DNA of 48,087 nt from a bacterium (lineage in GTDB: Bacteria > 4484-113). Numbering within the stretch: the stretch's first letter is position 1; each line of letters begins with the position of its first letter. The stretch spans positions 1-48,087 of the forward strand of contig JAGGTK010000039.1 of the NCBI GenBank assembly GCA_021163765.1, given 5' to 3'. The notes beneath the pieces are model-generated. The model had not been told where the DNA came from, searched no databases, and saw only the letters and a list, made by a program, of their open reading frames with translations. A program made the translations under genes and the position numbers. Of the stretch, positions 7,955 through 14,801 are shown piece by piece.

Positions 7955-8040
7955 GGGCACGGCGTGCCGTGCCCATCTCCGGTGGCGCAGGCGTCTCGCC
8001 TGCGAACGACCTGAATCACGGGCGGGACGCCCGTGCCACC
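7955..8040. repeat. cluster of three REP-like palindromes
   Basis: Three perfect hairpin sequences stand side by side. The first is GGGCACGG-CGTG-CCGTGCCC (7955-7974). The second is CGCAGGCG-TCT-CGCCTGCG within 7981-8011. The third is CACGGGCG-GGA-CGCCCGTG within 8013-8040. The last two share the core GGTGGC.C.GGCGTC.CGCC in opposite orientations, and the third recurs at 42783-42811. The rest of the 252-nt gap between 7864 and 8117 holds only the next promoter. Confidence 0.75.
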
Positions 8041-8072
8041 AACTAGCGTTACCATACAAGCGTCGTCTGGTG

Positions 8073-8078
8073 TATAAT
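8073..8078 (+). promoter_or_regulatory. -10 box TATAAT of the DsrE/YedF gene
   Basis: A perfect TATAAT is preceded at 18 bp by TTACCA (8049-8054). It predicts a leader of about 30 nt before the ATG at 8117. Confidence 0.5.
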
Positions 8079-8116
8079 GCTATAGATAATCCATAACACA
8101 CGTATAGGATATATCT

Positions 8117-8452
8117 ATGGCGCGGACGATTCTGATAACATCATGCTATCTGGGGCGCGGCGACGACGAGCTGGGCGCGAAGCTTATGGGCAGCTTTCTG
8201 CGCAAGCTGTGCGTGATGGAGAAAGCACCCGAGCGCATCGTGTTCTACAACAGCGGCGTGAAGCTCATCGCCGAAGGCTCGGAAGTGCTGGACGCCCTCA
8301 GTACGCTCGCTGATCAGGGAGTCGAGCTCATCGGCTGCGGCACCTGCCTTACGCATTTCGGGTTGCTGGACAAGATAGCAGTCGGGCGCAAGAGCGATAT
8401 GCAGGAGATCGCCAGTATTATCACGGGCGACGACGACGTGGTCAAAGTGTGA
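8117..8452 (+). CDS. stand-alone YedF-type DsrE sulfur-transfer domain protein
   Basis: The 111-residue product matches the C-terminal DsrE-like domain of the sulfurtransferase-like selenium metabolism protein YedF. The visible motifs are LGRGDDELG, NSGVKLIAEGSEVL, and VELIGCGTCLTHFGL with its paired cysteines, then DKIAVG. Full-length YedF proteins carry an N-terminal TusA/SirA domain of about 75 residues, which is absent here. The region upstream shows a promoter and no such domain. No selenium gene (selD, selA) is in the window, so a selenium role is only by family name. A general cytoplasmic persulfide-handling role is equally possible. Confidence 0.85.
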   Translation: MARTILITSCYLGRGDDELGAKLMGSFLRKLCVMEKAPERIVFYNSGVKLIAEGSEVLDALSTLADQGVELIGCGTCLTHFGLLDKIAVGRKSDMQEIASIITGDDDVVKV

Positions 8453-8559
8453 GCCTTGAGCGCGACCGATTGGCGAACACCTGATTGAATCTAGCGCTGC
8501 CAATAGGCGTAACGAGCAAAGCCGAAGTCTGGTTCCACTGTGGATTTAACGCATTTTAC

Positions 8560-8588
8560 TTAACTTTGGTGCCTCCAGAGGTTATAAT
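8560..8588 (+). promoter_or_regulatory. promoter of the Ig-like secreted protein gene
   Basis: TTAACT (8560-8565), a 17-bp spacer and TATAAT (8583-8588) form a good sigma-70-type promoter. It leaves an untranslated leader of about 105 nt, unusually long for this window. The leader has short complementary segments but no riboswitch that I can identify. Confidence 0.55.
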
Positions 8589-8701
8589 ATATGCGGAAGG
8601 TGGGTTAGACCCGGATTTCGGCGATTTGTGAAAAGGACGACCGGGGCCGTCAGGCTACCGGTTCGTGGAACAAAACGAGAATCGGTGCATCTAACAAAGC
8701 G

Positions 8702-9808
8702 GTGAGAGGGGTAATCAGGACAGTTTGCCTGATCGGGGCTGTCGTGCTTGCAGCGGCGGCCGTTCACGCCCAGGTTACCGCACCGGTGGATCCCCTTTCG
8801 ATGTTTGACGAGCAACCCGCGTACGTTCTCGTTGAAGGCGGGCTAGGCGAGTTCAGCGCAGTCGTGGAGTGCGACTATGCGACCGTCCCGGCTGACAGCG
8901 AAACCGAAGCGGCCATCACCGTGCGCCTGGCGGATGCAGAGGGTGCGCCCGTTTCGGGATGCAGGCTGGCGCTTCTGCTCTTTGAGGGCGACGGCAGTGT
9001 GATACCCGACGAGCCGGTCACGGACGCCGGGGGTGTTGCGCTGTTCACCTACCGGGCGGGACGCCTGGCAATCACCAACCACTTTGAACTGCTGGACCTC
9101 AACTCCGGCGAAAGGCTGGAGTTTGCGCTGCCCACGAGCCTCACCGCCGAAGTTACGATTGAGCTGGTGGAGCCGTCGGTGTACGCAAGCCGCGTGGCAA
9201 GCGCAATGGCGCGGCCGGACGTGTTCGACCTGCAGGTCACAGCGTTCCCCGAAGCGCTGCCCGCGGATGAAGTGTCGTCGTCGCGGCTGACGGCGTATCT
9301 CACATACAAGGACGGGCGGCCGGCGGCCGGCTTCCCGGTGAAATTCATGATTGCCTCCGGCAGCGGCAGTGTCACGCAGGAGCAGGAGCTGACCGACCGC
9401 GACGGCTATATCACTGCGTTCTACCGTGTGAGCGGCCGAGTCGGCACGGTTGTTATTGAAGCAGTTGAGCTGACGACGGGCAAGCGCGCATCGGTGGAAA
9501 TCACGGTTGTGGAAGCGGGGCCCGCGAAGCTGAAGCTGTGGCTGGAGGACGACGCAGGCGGGTTCTTTGAGGAACGGGCAGTGCTTCCCGCCGACGGGGC
9601 GTCGAGCTTCGTCGTTGTGGCGCAGGTGCTGTCGCTGGTGGACACGCCGATTGCGGGCGCCGAGGTGCATTTCAAGCTGATGGACGAGCTGGGATTCCTT
9701 GAAGTTCTGGAGGCCGAAACCGACGGTGACGGCTGCATCCACGCGATTTACACCGCGGGCACGTTCGCCGGTACCGAGCGCATAATCGCTTATCTAGTCT
9801 CCGAGTGA
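8702..9808 (+). CDS. secreted protein with three invasin-type Ig-like domains
   Basis: The 368-residue product starts at a GTG with a signal peptide (VCLIGAVVLAAAAVHAQ). Three tandem domains follow, each with the Big_1/invasin pattern: a strand ending VPADSET, AEALPADEV or VLPADGAS, then A.G.PV.G..V.F......G, then TD.DG...A.Y..G. Such domains form extended immunoglobulin-like rods on the cell surface. No membrane anchor or autotransporter barrel is visible, so the protein is probably released or held by others. Its last 15 nt overlap the convergent glycosyltransferase gene at 9794. A leader of about 105 nt precedes it. Confidence 0.75.
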   Translation: MRGVIRTVCLIGAVVLAAAAVHAQVTAPVDPLSMFDEQPAYVLVEGGLGEFSAVVECDYATVPADSETEAAITVRLADAEGAPVSGCRLALLLFEGDGSVIPDEPVTDAGGVALFTYRAGRLAITNHFELLDLNSGERLEFALPTSLTAEVTIELVEPSVYASRVASAMARPDVFDLQVTAFPEALPADEVSSSRLTAYLTYKDGRPAAGFPVKFMIASGSGSVTQEQELTDRDGYITAFYRVSGRVGTVVIEAVELTTGKRASVEITVVEAGPAKLKLWLEDDAGGFFEERAVLPADGASSFVVVAQVLSLVDTPIAGAEVHFKLMDELGFLEVLEAETDGDGCIHAIYTAGTFAGTERIIAYLVSE

Positions 9809-11356
9809 CGCAGGCGCCAGCGGGCGCGTCAGCAAGTGCAGGGCAGGCATCGTATCCCTCGATACGTATTCCCAGTTGCCGGTTGCGGTGAGCTTCGCAG
9901 CCAGCGCTTCGTCGCGGATTATCAGGAGCTTATAACGGCCGACAGGCTCAGCGAGAAGGTCTTCTGGTGGCACAACGCCTTCGGGTGGCTTGCGGCTGAA
10001 GGCATAGTCCAGCCAGGAGCGATAAGCACGATCGGTGATGAGCGCGCGCGGATTCCGGTAGCGGATGGTAACAGAGGTATCTTCAGTCCATACGTAGTGC
10101 CAGTCGATGTCCCGTTTCTGCATTGCTTCTTCTACTGCGCACGCTTCGCTGAGCTGACGCCGCCAGTTCGCAGTCTCGTGGAGCATCCGGGGATAGGAAG
10201 TGGCCAGCGCTAACACGGTGAGCAATCCGGCAGCGCTGTAGGCGAGAATGCGCCTGGGCTTCCCGCTATTTTCTGAAACATCGCGGATGACCTGGAGCGC
10301 CAGGTACAGGCCTGCGAGTTCCACAAGCAGGCTTGCGCGGGCGGTGTAATAGGCCGGGCTTAGCGCCAGCGGGTAGAGCAGCAGGAATGCGGCGAACAGG
10401 TAGCGGTCGCGCCGCCGCCATACCGACCATCCGCCTAGCATAAACAGCACAAGCCCCATCAGTACCAGCGGACGCCTGAGGTAGTGGTAGTAATTGTCCG
10501 CGACGTGCGCCGCGATTTCGCCGGTTGAGTAGTGGTAGCGCAGGCTGATGTCGTTCGCGACTCGAACCACTTTGTCGTACTGGTCCCAGATGTAGCCGTT
10601 GACGTCGCCGCCGCGCGGCTGCCCGTCGAGCACACCCGCTTCGGCAAGCCGGTGGTAGCGGAACTCCAGCCCGCACCAGACCTGCTCCGTGGCGGCGTTC
10701 ATTCCCTGCCGCCCAAATATGAGAACGGGAACAAGAAACAGCAGCGTGAATACCCAGCCGTAGATGCGCACTTTCCTGTTGCCGGGAAACAGCGCCATCA
10801 CCAGGCTCATTGCGAGCACTAGCATCTGGCCGTGGTATCGGAGCAGGAAAAGCAGGCAAAGGCACAGTTGCAGTATCAGCGTGCGCGCGGGGAGCACGTC
10901 CGGCTTCGCAAGCGGCATTGTGAGATGCGAGAGCGTGGCCAGGCCAAGCAGCGCGATGCCGGTGTAGAGCATATCTACCGAGGGCGAAAGCGCGGTGGCG
11001 AAGAGGTGCGGCGCGGTGAAAGCGAGCGCCAGTCCCAGGATGGCCAGCGGTAAGGAGACCTTCCACCGGCGGATTGCGGGAATCATTAAAGCGGCAACCG
11101 CCAGGGCGAGTCCTGTTGCGCTCAGGATGCGCCCGGCGGCGATGCCTCCGCCTAGCAGGGCAACGAGCGCACGGTAGAGCGGGGGATAGAACCGGTAGGG
11201 CGAAAAGCCCTGAGTGAAAGCCAGGAAATCCGGATTCCACAGGATGAGACCGGGACTGTCCAGCCACCAGAGGTATGCCGCCGTTGCTGCTGCTGAAAGC
11301 ACCGCGAGCAGAATGAAGGCCAGTGTGCTGCCCCCATTTCTTGCAGGTTCAGGCAA
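9794..11356 (-). CDS. ArnT/PMT-like membrane glycosyltransferase (GT39-like)
   Basis: This 520-residue protein has about ten hydrophobic segments, beginning STLAFILLAVLSAAATAAYL, and a C-terminal soluble domain. The layout and the PPLYRALVALLGGG region after the first loop resemble GT-C transferases that take a sugar from a polyprenyl-phosphate carrier (PMT, ArnT). The family call is from architecture and context. It is the last gene of a trio with a GT2 dolichol-phosphate-sugar synthase-like enzyme and an SMR/ArnE-like protein, which is the usual companion set. The TTG start at 11356 lies 3 nt after the stop of the flippase gene, with GGTGAGAG just before it. The substrate is unknown: lipid A, another glycan, or protein O-glycosylation. 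Confidence 0.7.
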   Translation of the reverse strand: MPEPARNGGSTLAFILLAVLSAAATAAYLWWLDSPGLILWNPDFLAFTQGFSPYRFYPPLYRALVALLGGGIAAGRILSATGLALAVAALMIPAIRRWKVSLPLAILGLALAFTAPHLFATALSPSVDMLYTGIALLGLATLSHLTMPLAKPDVLPARTLILQLCLCLLFLLRYHGQMLVLAMSLVMALFPGNRKVRIYGWVFTLLFLVPVLIFGRQGMNAATEQVWCGLEFRYHRLAEAGVLDGQPRGGDVNGYIWDQYDKVVRVANDISLRYHYSTGEIAAHVADNYYHYLRRPLVLMGLVLFMLGGWSVWRRRDRYLFAAFLLLYPLALSPAYYTARASLLVELAGLYLALQVIRDVSENSGKPRRILAYSAAGLLTVLALATSYPRMLHETANWRRQLSEACAVEEAMQKRDIDWHYVWTEDTSVTIRYRNPRALITDRAYRSWLDYAFSRKPPEGVVPPEDLLAEPVGRYKLLIIRDEALAAKLTATGNWEYVSRDTMPALHLLTRPLAPASLGD

Positions 11357-11359
11357 CTC

Positions 11360-11728
11360 TCACCGCCCCAGGTGAATGATAATTATGCCGGCCACGATGA
11401 GCGCGGCGCCGGCAATCTTCGTCCAGGTGATAGGCTCGGCGAACAGGAAGTAGGCGCCGGCGAAAATGATGATATACGAAAGCGCGACCATCGGGTAGGC
11501 GACAGTTAGCGGCGCCTCGCGCAGCGCGACAATCCACAAGAGCGCGCTGACGGCGAAGAACGCAAATGCGCCGAGTACCGAAGGCGTGGTGAATACCGTC
11601 GCCAGCCAGCGCCAGATGCCGATCTGCGACGGCGCTGCGAGCAGCCTCGCAGCGTAACGCAACATAAGCTGCCCCACCGCCCCCAGCACGATTGATGTAA
11701 GCAGAATGGTTATCAGCCGGCTTGTCAT
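11360..11728 (-). CDS. SMR/ArnE-like four-helix membrane protein
   Basis: The 122-residue protein consists of four transmembrane helices and little else, the size and form of small multidrug-resistance and ArnE/ArnF proteins. Recognisable features are the N-terminal GAVGQLMLRYAAR, the motif REAPLTVAYPMVALSYIII, and a final helix AGAALIVAGIIII. SMR-type proteins next to a GT2 and a GT-C enzyme generally move polyprenyl-phosphate sugars across the inner membrane, so I infer a flippase rather than a drug pump. The gene follows the GT2 gene by 28 nt and precedes the GT-C gene by 3 nt. Confidence 0.8.
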   Translation of the reverse strand: MTSRLITILLTSIVLGAVGQLMLRYAARLLAAPSQIGIWRWLATVFTTPSVLGAFAFFAVSALLWIVALREAPLTVAYPMVALSYIIIFAGAYFLFAEPITWTKIAGAALIVAGIIIIHLGR

Positions 11729-11756
11729 GTGCTGTGATTTCCCAAGAGAATTGTTG

Positions 11757-12548
11757 TCATCGGCGCCCGAACTCGCGCGCGGCCATAGCAGTATAGCGCC
11801 AAATGGTGCGCATCACGCGCATCTTGCTGCGCCCGAGCTTATGGTCGTAACGGAGCGTGAGCGGCACTTCGCCGATACGTGCACCGGTGCGCGTGAGATG
11901 GACGAGCAGCTCCGCATGGCAGACGAACCCGCTTTCACGGATGAGTGATTCGCCGTAGCGTTCCTTCGCCTGTGAGAGAGCCCCCCGCGAATACAGGCGG
12001 AAGCCGCAGGTGTAGTCGCGCACGCCGCGCAGCCGGAACAGCACACCCAATCCCCAGGAGCAGATGCGCGAATAGGCCCTGCGTGAAGTGGACAGCCCGA
12101 CTTCTCCACCGCCGGGAGCATAGCGCGAGGCTATAACCACCTCCAGGTCGCGTTCGTGCGCCGCTCGCAGCATTTCAGGCAAAAGCTCCGGCGGATGCGT
12201 GCCGTCGCAGTCCATCGCCGCCAGCCAGTCGCTTTCGCTCGATGCATCCAGGAAGTGCGAAATACCCGTGCGCATAGCCGCGCCGAGACCTAGATTCTTT
12301 TCGTGCTGGAGAAGAGAGACACTGAACCCATCCTGAGCACTCGGCATATCAGCCGCGTCGCGTGCGATTTGCGCGGTGGAATCGCGGCTTCCATCGTCCA
12401 CCGCGAGAACTGTCAGTTCATTAACTGCGACGTTTGCCGAAGTTTCTGCTCCGCTGAACTTGAGAAGCGTCTCTCGCAGGCGCGTCAGCAGCCCTGGCAG
12501 AGCCTGTTCCTCATCAAAACACGGCAGCAACACCCACATCCGCGCCAT
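11757..12548 (-). CDS. GT2 polyprenyl-phosphate sugar synthase (DPM1-like)
   Basis: This 263-residue soluble glycosyltransferase of family 2 shows the LLPCFDEEQALPGLL start, the nucleotide-binding VDDGSRDST, GLGAAMRTG, and the metal-binding DxD in AMDCDGTHPPE. The later GFRLYSRGAL and YDHKLGRSKM motifs are typical of dolichol- or undecaprenyl-phosphate mannosyl/glycosyltransferases without membrane anchors. It would make a lipid-linked sugar on the cytoplasmic face for the flippase and GT-C transferase encoded downstream. The ATG is 6 nt after a TAAACT box. Its promoter faces that of the gene at 12597 across only 48 nt. Confidence 0.88.
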   Translation of the reverse strand: MARMWVLLPCFDEEQALPGLLTRLRETLLKFSGAETSANVAVNELTVLAVDDGSRDSTAQIARDAADMPSAQDGFSVSLLQHEKNLGLGAAMRTGISHFLDASSESDWLAAMDCDGTHPPELLPEMLRAAHERDLEVVIASRYAPGGGEVGLSTSRRAYSRICSWGLGVLFRLRGVRDYTCGFRLYSRGALSQAKERYGESLIRESGFVCHAELLVHLTRTGARIGEVPLTLRYDHKLGRSKMRVMRTIWRYTAMAAREFGRR

Positions 12549-12554
12549 ACTTGG

Positions 12555-12560
12555 AGTTTA
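12555..12560 (-). promoter_or_regulatory. extended -10 box of the GT2 gene, leaderless type
   Basis: TGTGCTAAACT on the minus strand ends 6 nt before the ATG at 12548, with no ribosome-binding site between them. Confidence 0.5.
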
Positions 12561-12583
12561 GCACAGGGACAGGCTGCATCGTG

Positions 12584-12589
12584 TAGAAT
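12584..12589 (+). promoter_or_regulatory. -10 box of the beta-propeller gene, leaderless type
   Basis: TAGAAT ends 7 nt before the ATG at 12597. It stands back to back with the divergent GT2 promoter. Confidence 0.5.
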
Positions 12590-12596
12590 ATGGGGT

Positions 12597-13643
12597 ATGA
12601 AACGGCTTCATCTATATATGTTGATTCTGGTTGCTCTCGCGTTCGGTTCCACATCTGCGTTAGCAGGCGGTATCGCGACGTTTCCTGATGGAACAGTGCT
12701 TGCCCAGAGCGGCGCGGCGTTTTTGTGTATGCCGGGGCAGCCGGGCAGCGCGCAGGACCAGACGAGCGGCCTATTCGAGGTTGGCGGCGAGATGTTTTCC
12801 GTGGGAGACGACAGCGGGCAGATATTCCGCTTCGGGCTGGACGCGCCCTATATGGACTACTGCGACGCGATGCGCGTTCCGCGCTGGCGGCCAAATCTCG
12901 ACCTGGAGGCGCTGACCTACATCCCGGAGATAGACGAGTTCGTGGTTAGCTTCGAGAGGTGGGATACAAAGGTGCAGTTCGTCCGCATCGAGGATGATGC
13001 GCTGGTGCTCGACCAGGAGTTCTTCCTGGAACTGCCGCCGGGATATAAGCGTGGCACCAACTTAGGCCCCGAAGGGCTGGCCTACGATCCTGTGTCCGGT
13101 GTGCTAATGGTCGGCTGGGAGGGCATGCCGTTTTTCCGGGGGCTTGAGCGGTATCTAACGCTTTACCGCGTCAACTGCGGCGAAGGCGAAGTGACCAGCG
13201 TCAAGTTTCTGTGCCACGTGCGCCTTCCGCGCTACATTGAGAGCTGCTGCGGGCTGTATTACGACACGGAGTTGCGCGCGCTACTGGTTCTGGATCGCAA
13301 CGCTGACACGCTGTACGTCTTCCCCGGTTTCGAGCCGATGGAAGCTGCCCTGATGAAAAACCCGCAGAACCACTGGGAGGATTCCTTAGCTGTAAGGTTC
13401 AGTAGCATCGTTGACGGCTTCGGACGCGAATACGGGTATCGCAGCTTCGAGGGCGTTGCCATCGGCAAAGACGGCACGCTGGGCCTCGTGACCGACCCCT
13501 GGCGCTCGCGCGACTACAGCAAATATCGTACCGTGGATATGGCCCAGATGGACGATTACTACCGCAAGTTCGTTCCACAGATAGTGTGGTTTGATGACTT
13601 CCGCGGCGAGCTGGCGTATCAGATTTCGCTGCACTACGAGTAG
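12597..13643 (+). CDS. secreted beta-propeller protein (phytase-esterase/SdiA-regulated-like)
   Basis: The product has 348 residues. The frame is open back to 12303, but ATG 12597 begins a clear signal peptide (MKRLHLYMLILVALAFGSTS, cleavage near ALA-GG) just after a TAGAAT box, so I start there. The mature part has repeated strand pairs of the type LDLEALTYIPEIDEFVVSFE, LGPEGLAYDPVSGVLMVG and FEGVAIGKDGTLGLVTD. These resemble secreted propellers annotated as esterase-like phytase or SdiA-regulated domains. The resemblance is to the repeat rhythm only; no catalytic residues can be named. It is likely periplasmic or extracellular. Confidence 0.6.
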   Translation: MKRLHLYMLILVALAFGSTSALAGGIATFPDGTVLAQSGAAFLCMPGQPGSAQDQTSGLFEVGGEMFSVGDDSGQIFRFGLDAPYMDYCDAMRVPRWRPNLDLEALTYIPEIDEFVVSFERWDTKVQFVRIEDDALVLDQEFFLELPPGYKRGTNLGPEGLAYDPVSGVLMVGWEGMPFFRGLERYLTLYRVNCGEGEVTSVKFLCHVRLPRYIESCCGLYYDTELRALLVLDRNADTLYVFPGFEPMEAALMKNPQNHWEDSLAVRFSSIVDGFGREYGYRSFEGVAIGKDGTLGLVTDPWRSRDYSKYRTVDMAQMDDYYRKFVPQIVWFDDFRGELAYQISLHYE

Positions 13644-13665
13644 CGGCTCACCCGTTTGCCTGTGC

Positions 13666-13671
13666 TAGACT
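13666..13671 (+). promoter_or_regulatory. extended -10 box of murG, leaderless type
   Basis: TGTGCTAGACT ends 8 nt before the ATG at 13680. Box and spacing match those at 27918-27923 exactly. Confidence 0.55.
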
Positions 13672-13679
13672 ATCCGCCG

Positions 13680-14801
13680 ATGCGCATTATGCTGACCGGT
13701 GGGGGCACGGGCGGGCACGTATTCCCGCTGCTTGCCGTTGCGAAAAAGCTGCGAAAGGCGCAGCCCGAATGCGCCTTCCGCTGGTTCGGCAGCATAAGAA
13801 TCGAAGCGAAGCTGGTTCCCGAATTCGGCATTGAGGGTACGTTCGTTCCCTTCACCTTCAGTTATCGCCGCTTGAGCATGCGTGCGCTTGCCTACTACCT
13901 GCGAACGCTTCCGGCGTGGATTATCGGTCTTCCCGTCTGGCTCGCGCTGCGGGACTTGCGGCGCTTCAAGCCGGACATCGTGCTATCGTCCGGCGGATAT
14001 GTGAGCGCGCCGATGCTGCTTGCGGCGCGGATTGCGCGGGTTCCCTACGCGCTTGTAGAGATCAACGCCGTGCCCGGACGCGCAACGGTGTTTTTTGCGT
14101 CCCATGCCAGTCGGATATACTGCGCAACCGAGGGAATCGCGTCGCAACTGCGGCGGGCGGCAGCGGGTTCGCTTATGGTCAGCGGGTATCCCGCGGACAC
14201 GCATCGCTCGGAAGGTGCGAACGCGCGCGAACACTGGGATTTGCCCGAAGGCGTCCCGCTCGTCGTTGTCGTGGGCGGCAGCACGGGAGCGAAGGCGATT
14301 AACGAACTGGTGAATGAAGCGCTGGGCGAACCGCAATTCGTCTCTCGCTCGAGCGGCAGGCTGGCGATATTGCATCAATTGGGGCGGGAGCCCACCGAAG
14401 CTGAGAAAGCTGCTTTCTCAGGATGGGCGCACTACCGGACGGTCGCGTTTGACCCGCTGATGGCGCAGATTTACCCGGAGGCGGCGCTTTACATCGGGCG
14501 TGCGGGCGCGGCAACCATCGCCGAGCTTGTGGTGGCGCGGCTTCCGGCCGTGTTCATTCCCTATCCGCACCACGCCGACCGGCAGCAGTACTTGAACGCG
14601 AAGGTTCTCGCCGAAGTGGGAGCGGCGGTCATCCTGGAAGAGGGTGCGCCCGGCAATGCCGTCAGGCTGCGGGAGCTTGTGGAAGAGATAGCACTGGGCG
14701 GGCGCGGCAAAGCGATGAGGGACGGATTTAAAACGCTGCAAAGGGATGGCGCTCAACTCATAGCTAACGATATGCTGGCGCTTGCTGGAGGGCGGCGTTG
14801 A
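13680..14801 (+). CDS. murG: MurG, UDP-GlcNAc:lipid I transferase
   Basis: MurG adds GlcNAc to lipid I to give lipid II, the last cytoplasmic step of peptidoglycan synthesis, at the inner membrane. The 373-residue product has the family's glycine-rich start MRIMLTGGGTGGHVFPLLAV, RYYLRTL-like and SSGGYVSAPMLLAA segments, VVVVGGSTGAKAIN, and the donor-binding IGRAGAATIAELV...FIPYPHHADRQQYLNA. ATG 13680 is chosen over the earlier TTG because the glycine motif starts there and a TAGACT box lies 8 nt before it. The stop overlaps the amidase start (TTGA), so the two peptidoglycan genes are translationally coupled. Confidence 0.95.
   Translation: MRIMLTGGGTGGHVFPLLAVAKKLRKAQPECAFRWFGSIRIEAKLVPEFGIEGTFVPFTFSYRRLSMRALAYYLRTLPAWIIGLPVWLALRDLRRFKPDIVLSSGGYVSAPMLLAARIARVPYALVEINAVPGRATVFFASHASRIYCATEGIASQLRRAAAGSLMVSGYPADTHRSEGANAREHWDLPEGVPLVVVVGGSTGAKAINELVNEALGEPQFVSRSSGRLAILHQLGREPTEAEKAAFSGWAHYRTVAFDPLMAQIYPEAALYIGRAGAATIAELVVARLPAVFIPYPHHADRQQYLNAKVLAEVGAAVILEEGAPGNAVRLRELVEEIALGGRGKAMRDGFKTLQRDGAQLIANDMLALAGGRR

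Noticed and set aside
7852..8101. Minus-strand reading frames containing GGTGVPPVI
   Set aside because: They are translations of the palindromic REP-like repeats. The same pattern appears at the other repeat copy near 42780, and there is no ribosome site or protein-like composition.
8589..8701. Leader before the Ig-like protein gene as a cyclic-di-GMP (GEMM) riboswitch
   Set aside because: GGCTACCGG and GGACG look superficially right, but the core ACGCAAAGCC and the paired helices of GEMM-I are not found. Only a covariance-model search could revive it.
12303..12596. N-terminal extension of the propeller protein by 98 residues
   Set aside because: It would place a signal peptide in the middle of the protein and overlaps the start of the divergent GT2 gene.
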